Notes under the pieces: model-generated | What the model was told of the DNA's origin: nothing | The model's input: only the letters and a program-made list of their open reading frames with translations | Databases searched by the model: none | Part shown: positions 1 through 8,464 of the stretch, one piece after another | How positions within the stretch are numbered: position 1 is the first letter of the stretch | Layout of the letters: each line of letters opens with the position of its first letter | Assembly: GCA_017461765.1 (NCBI GenBank) | Contig: JAFTXO010000024.1 | Location: forward strand, 1-62,641 | Source of the DNA: Clostridia bacterium | GTDB taxonomy: Bacteria > Bacillota > Clostridia > Oscillospirales > CAG-272 | Direction of reading: 5' to 3' | DNA: 62,641 nt | Made by a program: the position numbers and the translations under genes

Positions 1-41
1 ATGACTCCGATGGAGTTCCATCGCGCCGCAGCGTGACGAAA

Positions 42-71
42 ATCTCCCCCTGCTGCGCAGCAGGGGGAGAT
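42..71. repeat. Perfect 30-bp palindrome, REP-like
   Basis: Two perfectly complementary 15-base arms (ATCTCCCCCTGCTGC and its reverse complement) meet without a spacer. A second short inverted repeat (CGATGG-agtt-CCATCG) lies at about 9-24. GC content is far above the surroundings. There is no T-tract, so it is not a typical intrinsic terminator; a dispersed palindromic repeat fits better. Confidence 0.6.
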
Positions 72-111
72 GAAAGAATCTTTTTTAAATTGTAAATTCT
101 TTTTGTTTTTT

Positions 112-140
112 TCACTGTCTACTTGACAGGGGGCACATCA
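112..140. mobile_element. Possible IS3-type end remnant
   Basis: The stretch around CACTGTCTACTTGACAGG resembles the end of the IS3-family element at the right edge of the window, where TAGTGTCTACCATCTATTGAC is read on the minus strand. Both share TGTCTAC followed by TTGAC. No transposase is left here, so at most this is a solitary end. Confidence 0.25.
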
Positions 141-163
141 TTGATAAGGGCAGTCACTTTTTA

Positions 164-1537
164 TTATTTTATCTTGGGAAGGTTTGCTAAGCTTGCATTT
201 ATTTCATCGTCTGTAGGGATATAATCACTCATTATTCCGTCGTGGAATTTTTCATAAGAGATCATATCAAAATATCCCGTTCCCGTAAGTCCGAAAAGTA
301 TAGTCTTTTCTTCTCCTGTTTCGATGCACCTTTTGGCCTCATCGATCGCCACCTTGATAGCGTGACTGGATTCGGGCGCAGGCAAAGTTCCTTCTACCCT
401 TGCAAAATATTCAGCCGCTTCAAAAACAGATGTTTGCTCTACGCTTCTTGCCTCCATAAGTCCGTCGGCATAAAGCTGAGAGAGCGTGGTTGTCATACCG
501 TGATAACGAAGTCCGCCCGCGTGTGATGGTGCGGGCATAAAGCCTGAGCCGAGTGTATACATCTTTGCAAGAGGACACACCTTACCGGTATCGCAATAAT
601 CGTACGCATACTTTCCTCGTGTAAGCGTGGGACAGGATGAGGGTTCAACTGCGATGAATTGGCAATTGTTCTTTCCTTCGATCTTATCTCCCATAAACGG
701 TGCTATAAGTCCGCCGAGGTTAGAGCCGCCGCCCGCGCATCCGATAATGATATCGGGTGTTATGCCATATTTATCGAGAGCCGCTTTTGTCTCTAAACCG
801 ATTATCGATTGATGCAAAAGAACTTGATTAAGCACACTGCCAAGTGCATAACGGTAGCCCTCTGTATTGGTCGCCACCTCAACCGCTTCGGATATAGCAC
901 AACCGAGAGAGCCGTTTGTACCGGGAAACTTTTCAAGTATCTCGCGTCCGACCTTGGTCGTGTTTGAGGGTGACGGGGTTACATTTGCTCCGTATACACG
1001 CATTACCTCACGTCTATGAGGCTTTTGCTCATATGAACATTTGACCATATATACATTACAATCAAGCCCGAAATACGAGCATGCCATTGAAAGCGCCGTT
1101 CCCCACTGACCTGCTCCGGTTTCGGTAGTAACGCCTTTAAGCCCTTGCTCCTTTGCGTAATACGCCTGAGCTATTGCGGAATTGAGCTTATGTGAGCCTG
1201 ATGTATTATTTCCCTCGAATTTATAGTAGATCTTTGCGGGTGTGCCGAGCGCTTTTTCAAGACAGTATGCACGAACGAGCGGTGCAGGACGGTACATTTT
1301 ATAAAAATCGCGTATCTGATCTGGGATCTTTATATATTTTGTAGTATCGTCAAGCTCTTGCTTTGCAAGCTCCTCACAAAATACATTTGAGAGCTCCTCA
1401 AGCGTTGCCGGCTCTTGTGTCTGAGGATTGAGCAAGGGGGCAGGCTTATTCTTCATAAATGCGCGAAGGTTATACCAATATTCAGGGATCTCATTTTCAT
1501 CAAGATAGATTTTATAGGGAATCTTTTTATTTTCCAT
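164..1537 (-). CDS. trpB: TrpB2-type tryptophan synthase beta chain
   Basis: PLP enzyme of 457 aa that condenses indole with serine (or O-phosphoserine) to give tryptophan. The PLP lysine is K117 in GSHKLN; the phosphate-binding glycine loop CAGGGSNLGG is at 267-276. The long N-terminal region and NTSGSHKLNSA context are typical of the TrpB2 branch, which works without TrpA. A good SD (AAAGGAG) precedes the ATG. It is last in the T-box operon, 12 bp after the ABC ATPase gene. No trpA or other trp biosynthetic gene is nearby, so indole salvage is the likely role (inference). Confidence 0.9.
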   Translation of the reverse strand: MENKKIPYKIYLDENEIPEYWYNLRAFMKNKPAPLLNPQTQEPATLEELSNVFCEELAKQELDDTTKYIKIPDQIRDFYKMYRPAPLVRAYCLEKALGTPAKIYYKFEGNNTSGSHKLNSAIAQAYYAKEQGLKGVTTETGAGQWGTALSMACSYFGLDCNVYMVKCSYEQKPHRREVMRVYGANVTPSPSNTTKVGREILEKFPGTNGSLGCAISEAVEVATNTEGYRYALGSVLNQVLLHQSIIGLETKAALDKYGITPDIIIGCAGGGSNLGGLIAPFMGDKIEGKNNCQFIAVEPSSCPTLTRGKYAYDYCDTGKVCPLAKMYTLGSGFMPAPSHAGGLRYHGMTTTLSQLYADGLMEARSVEQTSVFEAAEYFARVEGTLPAPESSHAIKVAIDEAKRCIETGEEKTILFGLTGTGYFDMISYEKFHDGIMSDYIPTDDEINASLANLPKIK

Positions 1538-1549
1538 TTTGTTTCTCCT

Positions 1550-2323
1550 TTAGTTTCCACACTCGATACTGATGCTATTAAATGTTCCGAGCAAGTCATC
1601 TACGCAAATACGTTCCTTTGCTTCACCGCGCTCATCTATTACGGTTTCGCCCTTGTGCATCATAACTATTCTGTTTCCGTATTCGACAGCATACCGAAGA
1701 TTGTGAGTTACCATTAGCGTAGTTATGCCTTTTTCTTTAACTATCTTATCTGTAAGCTGCATTATCGTCTCCGATGTTTTGGGATCAAGAGCGGCTGTAT
1801 GCTCATCAAGAAGCAAGAGATCTATAGGTGTCATCGTACTCATAAGAAGCGACAACGCCTGTCTTTGCCCGCCTGAAAGGAGCTCAACAGGGATATTCAT
1901 CTTATCCTCAAGTCCAAGTCCGAGCTGATACACAAGCTCTCTGTAATAATCGCTTTTCTTTCTGTCTATGGCAGGTGTGAAAAGGCATTTCTTTCCCTTA
2001 CTTTCCGCTATTGCAAGATTTTCAAAGATGGTCATATTTCCGACTGTTCCAACAGCCGGATTTTGATATACTCTGCCGATTTTTCGAGCTCTTTTATATT
2101 CGGGGAGCTTAGTTATATTTTCTCCGTCTAGAATTACGCTACCGCTATCGTTCGGGATACTTCCGCTTATTATATTCAGCATAGTGGTTTTTCCGCTGCC
2201 GTTTGAGCCGATTACCGATACAAATTCGCCTTTTTCTATTTTAATTGAAAAATTACAAAAAAGCTGTGATTCATTAACAGTTCCACGATTGAATATTTTA
2301 TTTATATTTACAAGCTCAAGCAT
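1550..2323 (-). CDS. ABC transporter ATPase, TrpZ-like
   Basis: Cytoplasmic ATPase subunit of 257 aa. Walker A is GSNGSGKTT (about 39-47), the signature LLSGGQRQALSL, Walker B LLLLDEHTAAL, and the H-loop sits in MVTHNLRYAV. Its start overlaps the permease stop by one base (TAATG), implying translational coupling, with a strong GGGGAGGT SD. The three-gene SBP/permease/ATPase set matches the TrpXYZ arrangement (COG2984/COG4120/COG1101). Tryptophan specificity is inferred from the T-box specifier and the linked trpB. Confidence 0.88.
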   Translation of the reverse strand: MLELVNINKIFNRGTVNESQLFCNFSIKIEKGEFVSVIGSNGSGKTTMLNIISGSIPNDSGSVILDGENITKLPEYKRARKIGRVYQNPAVGTVGNMTIFENLAIAESKGKKCLFTPAIDRKKSDYYRELVYQLGLGLEDKMNIPVELLSGGQRQALSLLMSTMTPIDLLLLDEHTAALDPKTSETIMQLTDKIVKEKGITTLMVTHNLRYAVEYGNRIVMMHKGETVIDERGEAKERICVDDLLGTFNSISIECGN

Positions 2324-3270
2324 TATCTTACCTCCCCTGTTTCATATTTTTTCGAGGATTTGTATTTTGATTTTCTCGAAAAGAATGATGAAATCTTATT
2401 ATTGAATATGAGAATAAGTGCAAAAAGAACTGCGTTCAAAAGCTTTGTATATATTCCGTTCATATCGACAAGAACTATATAATTAAGGCAAAGGCTATAT
2501 ATTACAGCTCCGAAAATTACCGCTGTTGTATCCTTTATGAATTTTATGTTCGAAAAGATTGCCATACCTATTATTACGGATGCAAGAGCAAGAACTACCT
2601 TGCCGCTACCGCAGGTATTATCGTAGCTGAGTGTATATTGTGCGTATATTGCACCCGAGGCGGCAACAAATCCGTTTGCGATAGATATGCCCGCCATTTT
2701 ATATATACCCGCATCCTTACCGAGTGATATAACGAGAGTTTCGTTATTACCTGTAGCTTTTATCATATAGCCGAGCTTTGTTTTTAAGAAAAGATCTATT
2801 ATGATCTTTGCTATCAATACTATAACTATCAATATGAGAATATGGTATATCTCTTTGTGTTCGGGATTAAATATTGTTTTAAGCTCCTGATTTTTCTGAA
2901 TATAACCGAATATTACGGTAGGCTCTTTATTAGCTGTAAGAAGTGATGTGAGGGCAAGAGTTACGGACAAAAGTCCTGTCATAACTATAATTCCCGCAAG
3001 AAGCTTTGACATTTTGCACTTTACGTGTAAAAATCCCGTTATAAATCCTGCAAGCATACCTACTATAAAGCTCATTATAATGGCTATCACGGGATTTATG
3101 CCCATACGGTACATAAAAATCGTTCCGACAACTCCGCCAAGCGGAAATGTTCCGTCAACAGACAGATCGGGAAAATCAAGTATAGAATAAGAAATATAGA
3201 GGCCTAAAGCAAGAACCGCAAAGCAAAGTCCAAGCTGAAGACCGTCTATTGTCGTATTAAAAAACAGCAT
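2323..3270 (-). CDS. ABC transporter permease, TrpY-like
   Basis: Integral membrane permease of 315 aa, BPD_transp_2 type (branched-chain/ribose permease fold), with about eight hydrophobic segments from residue 8 to 295 and a basic tail (SRKSKYKSSKKY). It forms the membrane pore of the same importer as the adjacent ATPase and lipoprotein. SD AAAGGA lies upstream. The gene follows the lipoprotein gene by 78 bp that hold a strong hairpin. Confidence 0.88.
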   Translation of the reverse strand: MLFFNTTIDGLQLGLCFAVLALGLYISYSILDFPDLSVDGTFPLGGVVGTIFMYRMGINPVIAIIMSFIVGMLAGFITGFLHVKCKMSKLLAGIIVMTGLLSVTLALTSLLTANKEPTVIFGYIQKNQELKTIFNPEHKEIYHILILIVIVLIAKIIIDLFLKTKLGYMIKATGNNETLVISLGKDAGIYKMAGISIANGFVAASGAIYAQYTLSYDNTCGSGKVVLALASVIIGMAIFSNIKFIKDTTAVIFGAVIYSLCLNYIVLVDMNGIYTKLLNAVLFALILIFNNKISSFFSRKSKYKSSKKYETGEVR

Positions 3271-3285
3271 ATAAATCCTTTCGCA

Positions 3286-3320
3286 GATTTAACCAACCGA
3301 TATTTTCGGTTGGTTAAATC
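3286..3320 (-). promoter_or_regulatory. Intercistronic hairpin between SBP and permease
   Basis: Perfect 14-bp arms (GATTTAACCAACCG and its complement) with a 7-nt loop lie between the substrate-binding-protein gene and the permease gene. There is no T-tract. Such hairpins often protect the upstream mRNA segment and raise binding-protein levels over the membrane subunits; that role is inferred. Confidence 0.7.
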
Positions 3321-3348
3321 GACCGTTATTTTTATTTTCAAAAGCTTA

Positions 3349-4311
3349 TTACTTTTCGATTACATCCTTTGCGGAAACAGATGTCGGCAAGCTGAGTCCG
3401 AGCTCCGAGCAAACCTCACTGTTGTAATAGTTATTGGGCTCTGTTATCGTTTGAACGGGAATATCGGATGCACTCTTACCGTCAAGAAGTATCTGAGCCG
3501 CCGCTAAGCCTGCGAGCTTACCTACCGTTATATATTCGATAGATGCGCTTGCTGCACATCCCACCTTAACCTGTTCGATCTCTGAGCCGAATACGGGGAT
3601 TTTCTTAGCATCGGTAATTGCGAGAATATTTGAAAGCTTTCCGACTATCGTATTATCAAGAAGGTTTACAAAGCAATCAACACCTTCGTCAACAAGAGAG
3701 TTTGTATAGGTATCTATTGCGGTAATGTCTGCAACTGCCTTTACCTTGATCTCCATACCGTTATATTTTTTTGCAGCCTCCTTAAGAAGCTCTACCTGAT
3801 AGGGAGATGATGATTCTGAGGTTGAGTATAAAACGCCGATCTTAAGATTCTCTTTGCCCATAAATGCTGTTACGAGCTCAAGCTGTTTATCGAAGTTTGG
3901 AACATCCGATGCGCCTGTTACGTTGGAGTAGCCCTCCATTGTTGCTTTATCCGTTACTGCACAGTATACAACGGGAATATCCTTACCTAAAGCTGCGGTT
4001 GCCGCCTGAATTGCTGAGGGTGTTGCTATTGCTATTATTACCTTAACGCCCTTATTTACAAGCTTTTCTGCTTGATTTTGGGCAGTAACCATATCAAAGT
4101 TGCTGTTAAGCACCTCGATCGTATAATTTTCCTCTGTAATTCCTCTTTCCTCAAGGCCTTGTATAATGCCTTCCTTACAGTTGTTGAGTGATTCGTGTGA
4201 GCCAAATTGCATAATGCCGATAATATCCTTATCGTCACTGCATGATGTAAATGCAAAAAGCATTGTTGCCATAAGAGCAAGTGTCATTAATATAGATATA
4301 ATTTTTTTCAT
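3349..4311 (-). CDS. ABC substrate-binding lipoprotein, TrpX-like
   Basis: Lipoprotein of 320 aa with a signal peptide and lipobox (AFTSC, lipidated C24). The mature part, starting IIGIMQFGSHESLNNC, matches the ABC_sub_bind family (PF04392/COG2984) with its two-lobe periplasmic-binding fold. It would capture the substrate outside the membrane and deliver it to the adjacent permease. It is the first gene behind the T-box leader. Tryptophan as ligand is inferred from the UGG specifier and linked trpB. Confidence 0.88.
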   Translation of the reverse strand: MKKIISILMTLALMATMLFAFTSCSDDKDIIGIMQFGSHESLNNCKEGIIQGLEERGITEENYTIEVLNSNFDMVTAQNQAEKLVNKGVKVIIAIATPSAIQAATAALGKDIPVVYCAVTDKATMEGYSNVTGASDVPNFDKQLELVTAFMGKENLKIGVLYSTSESSSPYQVELLKEAAKKYNGMEIKVKAVADITAIDTYTNSLVDEGVDCFVNLLDNTIVGKLSNILAITDAKKIPVFGSEIEQVKVGCAASASIEYITVGKLAGLAAAQILLDGKSASDIPVQTITEPNNYYNSEVCSELGLSLPTSVSAKDVIEK

Positions 4312-4427
4312 TGTTAAGTTCTCCTTTAATTGTTTATTATTGATTTTTGGTTCTTTTTCAATAGATTAATCAATTAAAGCACGCCATCGTCTGTATAACA
4401 TAAATCTCTCCTTCTTGGCAGAAGAAT

Positions 4428-4459
4428 AAAAAAAGCCCAAGTATCCTAAGATACTTGGG
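4428..4459 (-). terminator. T-box intrinsic terminator
   Basis: 10-bp perfect arms CCCAAGTATC / GATACTTGGG with a 4-nt loop are followed on the minus strand by C and seven T. This is the regulated terminator of the T-box, competing with the antiterminator formed by the GGGTGG element. Confidence 0.92.
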
Positions 4460-4686
4460 ACGAATATATCGCGGTACCACCCAATTTTAAAGATTTCTCT
4501 TTATCTCTGCCACATACATTACAATATGCTATGCCTGTAACGGTGCATATCCGTCAAAGCCTACTGTAATTTCAGCTTTGCCCTCGAAAGTCCATTCACC
4601 AATCCGCTCCGTAATGCAATCACACCGCCTGCATCTCTCTTTGACATCGCACGATAGGATACTACTCTTTCTCATCGGTTTACTTA
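4428..4686 (-). promoter_or_regulatory. T-box riboswitch (Trp specifier UGG)
   Basis: On the minus strand the leader carries the T-box signature TTGGGTGGTACCGCG (4485-4471), an upstream CGG/CCGTTA stem III (about 4553-4538) and a stem I with a GAA-TGG-AC specifier context. The candidate specifier is TGG at 4594-4592, i.e. Trp, followed by A. A terminator hairpin follows. Uncharged tRNA-Trp would favour the antiterminator and turn on the trpXYZ-trpB operon. The T-box call is certain; the specifier rests on its position and flanks. Confidence 0.95.
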
Positions 4687-4715
4687 ATTGTAGCACTTGA
4701 TTTTTTATTTGTCAA
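4687..4715 (-). promoter_or_regulatory. Promoter of the T-box operon
   Basis: Perfect -35 TTGACA (4715-4710), 17-nt spacer and -10 TACAAT (4692-4687) stand directly before the T-box leader, giving a start about 7 nt downstream. Confidence 0.88.
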
Positions 4716-4737
4716 TAGGTTTTTATAAATTTTCAAA

Positions 4738-5319
4738 TTATTTTTTTCCGCTCTCAAGATAATATGTAGCCTCCATATCGGCTGTTGACAGCGCAAATGC
4801 AAGCGGGAACATTTCAAACGCTTTGCCGACATTTCTTTGATCGTCTACATTTGAAAAGCCCATATGATATCTTATCGCAAAGGCTTCCTCTCTTGTAAGC
4901 TTCATAAAGGGAGTTATCATATATACGCTCTTTTCGCCGTGACCGTACGGTAGCTTATCGTCAAATTCGAACGTAGGCACTTGCTCCCACTTTCCCTGCT
5001 CGTTTTTAACGTTTCTGAAGCCAGGCTTATAGACATTCGTTTTGCAAAGATCGTGAAGCAGAGCCACTATTGCTATGGTTTCATCGGAATAATTCAGCTT
5101 GTATTTTTGACGTGCAACGTCTCTGTCGAGGTATGCAACCAAGCAATCGTAAACGTTAAGACAATGATCACAAAGTCCGCCCTCGTATGCGCTGTGATAT
5201 CTTGCGCTCGCGGGAGCTGTGAAGAAATCGGATGAGATTATATATTCAAGAAGCTTTTCAGCTCCCTCTCTCTTTATCTTCGTTTTAAATATCTCTATAA
5301 ATCTGTCTCTTGATGTCAT
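4738..5319 (-). CDS. HD-domain hydrolase
   Basis: 193-aa predicted metal-dependent phosphohydrolase. HD-superfamily ligands are visible: H in LCDHCLNVYD, the HD pair in ALLHDLCK, H in YGHGEKSV and H in IRYHMG. The family (related to the HD domain of YhaM-like proteins) hydrolyses nucleotides or nucleic-acid ends; the substrate here is unknown. It starts one base after the HAD gene stop and is last in the DUF523-HAD-HD operon. Confidence 0.75.
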   Translation of the reverse strand: MTSRDRFIEIFKTKIKREGAEKLLEYIISSDFFTAPASARYHSAYEGGLCDHCLNVYDCLVAYLDRDVARQKYKLNYSDETIAIVALLHDLCKTNVYKPGFRNVKNEQGKWEQVPTFEFDDKLPYGHGEKSVYMITPFMKLTREEAFAIRYHMGFSNVDDQRNVGKAFEMFPLAFALSTADMEATYYLESGKK

Positions 5320-5320
5320 T

Positions 5321-6055
5321 TTATGCTTCTCCCTTCATAATTGCTTCTATCATATCACAAATGCGATCACATTGATGCATTGCCGCATTTTTAACCTCGT
5401 CCTTTGCGTTAGAGACCGCAAAGCCGCAAAATTCCTTTATCATTGGTATATCGTTAAGATTATCGCCAACTGCATATATCTTATCTACGTTATCAAACAT
5501 TTTGGCATATTCGTGCACACCTGTCGGCTTTGATATACCTTTAGGGGGAATATCAACAGAGCCGCCGTTTCTGAAGCCTATTATATAGTCGCCGTGCTCT
5601 GTGTTGAGATAATTTAAAAACTTTATACAGTTTTCCTCACTCGGGAACCAAACGTTTGCCTGAGTAAATTCGGATATTCTTTCAAGCTCACACGGAATTA
5701 TGGCGCGTCTGTCGTTATAAAATCTTATAAGGCGGTCGCTTATTGAAAAATTGCCGAAATGAAATTCTCTTGCTTTATCTATAATTTGATTAAAACGGTC
5801 TATGTCGACGCTTTGTCTTTTTTCGTACAATATATTTCCTTTTCCGTCAAGTATTATAGCACCTGTACAGCAGATAAGGTAATCGATCTCTATTTTCATT
5901 TCATCAAGTATCCAAAGTGCCATTTCAAGATCTCTGCCTGTTACGATGCCGAATTTATTTCCGGCTTCTCTGAATTTTGTAATGGCTTGCTTATCAGCAT
6001 CACTTATACCGTGATAATTTACCGTTCCGTCGTAATCGCTTGCAATAATCTTCAT
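5321..6055 (-). CDS. HAD-superfamily phosphatase, Cof-type
   Basis: 244 aa. The HAD motif I nucleophile is in ASDYDGT (D7, D9), motif II T in GIVTGRD, and motif III/IV acids in YAVGDNLNDIPM. A type IIB cap lies between. Such enzymes dephosphorylate sugar phosphates or cofactors; the substrate cannot be read from sequence. Its ATG overlaps the DUF523 stop by 4 bp (ATGA). Confidence 0.85.
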   Translation of the reverse strand: MKIIASDYDGTVNYHGISDADKQAITKFREAGNKFGIVTGRDLEMALWILDEMKIEIDYLICCTGAIILDGKGNILYEKRQSVDIDRFNQIIDKAREFHFGNFSISDRLIRFYNDRRAIIPCELERISEFTQANVWFPSEENCIKFLNYLNTEHGDYIIGFRNGGSVDIPPKGISKPTGVHEYAKMFDNVDKIYAVGDNLNDIPMIKEFCGFAVSNAKDEVKNAAMHQCDRICDMIEAIMKGEA

Positions 6056-6480
6056 AATTTATATATTTCCTTTTCGTTTATAACCGTTATTCCGTTTTTT
6101 ATCAGAAGCTCCGAGCAAATACCGTTACCTTGCGTCAGAGTTTTTGTAAAAGTTCCGTCGTATATCTCGCCCCTTCCGCAAGAGGGACTCTTGGATTTTA
6201 AGATTGCCGTTTTGCACGAGCTCGATCTTGCTATTTCAAGCACCTTTTGAGCGCCTTTATTATATTCAAGTGTAACATCCGCCCCGTCTTTTCGCAAAAC
6301 CTTATCATTTACTATTTCCGCGGGAATACGCGGAGTTGGAAGTCCGCCAAGAGCTTCGGCGCATACGGGGATAAGTTCGTATTTTCGAGAAAGAGCAACA
6401 ACTTCGTCATTGGGCTTGCTTTTTCCATCGTATCTGCAAGGGATGCCAAGCAAGCACGCGCTTACTATAATCTTCTCCAT
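6052..6480 (-). CDS. DUF523 family protein
   Basis: 142 aa, matching DUF523 in full: N-terminal VSACLLGIPCRYDGKSK, the PVCAEALGGLPTPR block and C-terminal SPSCGRGEIYDGTF. The conserved cysteines (C9, C15 and the SPSCG cysteine) suggest metal or Fe-S binding, but the family's biochemical function is not established. First gene of the operon, with SD GGAGGG. Confidence 0.88.
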   Translation of the reverse strand: MEKIIVSACLLGIPCRYDGKSKPNDEVVALSRKYELIPVCAEALGGLPTPRIPAEIVNDKVLRKDGADVTLEYNKGAQKVLEIARSSSCKTAILKSKSPSCGRGEIYDGTFTKTLTQGNGICSELLIKNGITVINEKEIYKL

Positions 6481-6512
6481 ATTGCCCTCCGTTTAATATC
6501 AAATGCATTATT

Positions 6513-6541
6513 ATTTTATCATATACATGCTTATTTTTCAA
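6513..6541 (-). promoter_or_regulatory. Promoter for DUF523-HAD-HD operon
   Basis: -35 TTGAAA, 17-nt spacer, -10 TAAAAT on the minus strand, about 30 bp upstream of the SD of the DUF523 gene. Confidence 0.65.
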
Positions 6542-6572
6542 TAGTTTGATTTGATATTATAGCATTTTCTCC

Positions 6573-6610
6573 AAGCAAAAACGCAAGTCGATTGACTTGC
6601 GTTTTTGCTT
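6573..6610 (-). terminator. Terminator hairpin, 17-bp arms
   Basis: AAGCAAAAACGCAAGTC and its complement flank a GATT loop, with A/T-rich edges on both sides. It overlaps the stop of the small CDS at 6609 and ends its transcript. Confidence 0.75.
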
Positions 6611-6857
6611 AGTTGAAATATTCTCCAACATCGATATCCTTATTGTAATGCTTACGAACCTTTACGGTTATAGAGCCATCGGGGCTTTCTGGTTCTTCAA
6701 GTATTTGATATCTTGTGCCGACCTTATCCATATCTGCTTTATATTTTGCATACTCCGCTCTGTTCATTTCAAGAGCTGTGGCAGGCGGAAAATTGTATTC
6801 CGGCTTCTGCAAAAAGCATAATGTCTGATAAATACATGCTGACTTTACGCGTTTCAT
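6609..6857 (-). CDS. Small conserved hypothetical protein
   Basis: 82 aa, cytoplasmic, starting MKRVKSACIYQTLCFLQ. The N-terminus resembles a family of short clostridial proteins that begin MKRVKSACL.QT; no function is known to me. A very strong SD (AAGGAGGTGA) and its own promoter and terminator show a real monocistronic gene. The C-terminal half (SITVKVRKHYNKDIDVGEYF) looks like a small beta unit. Confidence 0.65.
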   Translation of the reverse strand: MKRVKSACIYQTLCFLQKPEYNFPPATALEMNRAEYAKYKADMDKVGTRYQILEEPESPDGSITVKVRKHYNKDIDVGEYFN

Positions 6858-6954
6858 TATCTCACCTCCTTAGCACGACGTGCATTCATTCAGAGAGATG
6901 ATAATGAGCAAAAAACAAACTATAATGCACTCCCGTGGCAGTTTCTGCATTTAT

Positions 6955-6983
6955 ATTTTATCATTTTTTTCGTAAAATTTCAA
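6955..6983 (-). promoter_or_regulatory. Promoter for the small CDS at 6609-6857
   Basis: -35 TTGAAA, 17-nt spacer, -10 TAAAAT on the minus strand. It stands back to back with the traX-like promoter. Confidence 0.55.
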
Positions 6984-7025
6984 GAAAGATTTTTGAATTT
7001 TCAAGTAATTTTATGCTCTTTTATA

Positions 7026-7054
7026 TTGTGTTTTACAGAATATTATGATATACT
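7026..7054 (+). promoter_or_regulatory. Promoter for the TraX-like gene
   Basis: -35 TTGTGT, 17-nt spacer and -10 TATACT, about 29 bp before the ATG at 7083. Confidence 0.5.
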
Positions 7055-7082
7055 TTATTTAATAAAAGCGAAGGGGGATGCT

Positions 7083-7832
7083 ATGGAAAACAAAAGATCG
7101 AATTTTTGCTTTTTGAGCGGTAATGCGCTTAAATTTATAGCCGCATTTTGTATGCTTCTTGACCATATCGGAGTTATGCTGATCGATAACGTGGCTTTGC
7201 GCTTTATCGGTCGCTTGGCGCTTCCTATCTTTGCTTATATGATAGCTGAGGGCTGCAAGTATACAAAAAACAGGCTTCGCTATTTTCTTTCGGTATTTTC
7301 ATTGGCAGCGCTCTGTCAGATAGCGTATTTTGTTTTTGCACATGATACGAGTATGTGTATTCTTGTTACATTCTCCATCTCGATAGCAACCGTCTACGCG
7401 CTCGATTTTTTGAAAAATTCTATTTTTGCGTACAAGAAAAGTGCTTTTAAGATAGGGCTTGGCGTATTTTTATTCGTTTCGGCGATTGCTATGGCTATTG
7501 TTTTAAACCACTTTTTCGTAATAGAATACAAATTCTGGGGTTGTATGCTTCCTGTTGCGGTGAGTCTCTTTCACACTCCGAAGGAAAACGCGCCCGCGAT
7601 ATTCAAAACGCTCGATACCGTTCCTTTCAAAGTTCTGATGCTCGGAATTTGTCTTGTTTTCGTAACACTTACTGCTCGTTTGGGTGCTGAGATACAATGG
7701 TTTTCATTTTTGGCGTTGCCGCTTTTACTTCTTTATTCGGGAAAGCGCGGCAAGCTTAGGACAAAATATTTTTTCTATATTTTCTATCCCGTTCACCTTT
7801 TGGTGCTTGAGGGAATTTCAATGATCATTTAA
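7083..7832 (+). CDS. TraX-like integral membrane protein
   Basis: 249 aa from the ATG behind SD GAAGGGGG; an earlier in-frame ATG at 6993 has no SD and precedes the promoter. The N-terminus SGNALKFIAAFCMLLDHIG is the hallmark of the TraX family (PF05857), which includes F-pilin acetylase TraX. There are about seven or eight membrane helices. Chromosomal clostridial members have no known substrate; an acyltransferase role is only inferred. The next gene starts 10 bp later. Confidence 0.8.
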   Translation: MENKRSNFCFLSGNALKFIAAFCMLLDHIGVMLIDNVALRFIGRLALPIFAYMIAEGCKYTKNRLRYFLSVFSLAALCQIAYFVFAHDTSMCILVTFSISIATVYALDFLKNSIFAYKKSAFKIGLGVFLFVSAIAMAIVLNHFFVIEYKFWGCMLPVAVSLFHTPKENAPAIFKTLDTVPFKVLMLGICLVFVTLTARLGAEIQWFSFLALPLLLLYSGKRGKLRTKYFFYIFYPVHLLVLEGISMII

Positions 7833-7842
7833 GGAGTAAATT

Positions 7843-8283
7843 ATGACAAGAGCTGAACAGGCAAGAGAATTTTTCAAGCAAGGCTATACCTGCTCGCAGG
7901 CTGTAGCGCTTGCGTTTGCGGATCTTTGTAAAATCGACACTGAGGAGCTTAAAAACATGATGCTTCCCTTCGGCGGCGGTATCGCAAGACTTCGTTTGAC
8001 CTGCGGTGCAGTGAGCGGTATGGTCGCAATATCGGGGCTTCTCTTTGGAAATGAAACCGAAAATAAATTGAAAATGTACGAGCTTACAAGAGCTCTTTGT
8101 GAAAAATTTCAAGAGAAAAACGGAAGCCTTATCTGCGCTGAGCTTTTAAGCGGTGCAAGCATAAAGCCCACCGTCGGCGGTGCGCCCGAGGAAAGAAATG
8201 AACAATATTATAAAAAGCGTCCTTGTCACGAGCTTGTTTACGATGCCGCAGAAATATTGGAAAATTATCTTTCAAATAAGTAA
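7843..8283 (+). CDS. C_GCAxxG_C_C family protein
   Basis: 146 aa, putative redox-active protein of PF09719. The defining cysteines are visible: C24 in GYTCSQAVALAF, then LTCGAVSG, the C in LICAELL and C in RPCHELVYDAAEIL. Members often lie near redox or transport genes; function is unproven. SD AAGGAG; operon with the TraX-like gene. Confidence 0.85.
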   Translation: MTRAEQAREFFKQGYTCSQAVALAFADLCKIDTEELKNMMLPFGGGIARLRLTCGAVSGMVAISGLLFGNETENKLKMYELTRALCEKFQEKNGSLICAELLSGASIKPTVGGAPEERNEQYYKKRPCHELVYDAAEILENYLSNK

Positions 8284-8328
8284 AACGAGCATAGGACACT
8301 TTATCAATACTTAGCTTTGCGAAAAATG

Positions 8329-8360
8329 AAGATGCTGTTGCGATACCGCAACAGCATCTT
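8329..8360 (+). terminator. Terminator, 14-bp perfect arms
   Basis: AAGATGCTGTTGCG and its complement with loop ATAC, followed by TATTTTATT. It separates the convergent C_GCAxxG_C_C and GH2 genes and may act in both directions. Confidence 0.8.
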
Positions 8361-8464
8361 ATTTTATTCGGTTATATTTAGCTTATATCCTATTTGCAAG
8401 CGCATTTATATCTTTCGTTGGTACGGTGTAGTGAATTCCTAATTTTGCTTCCACATATTATACA

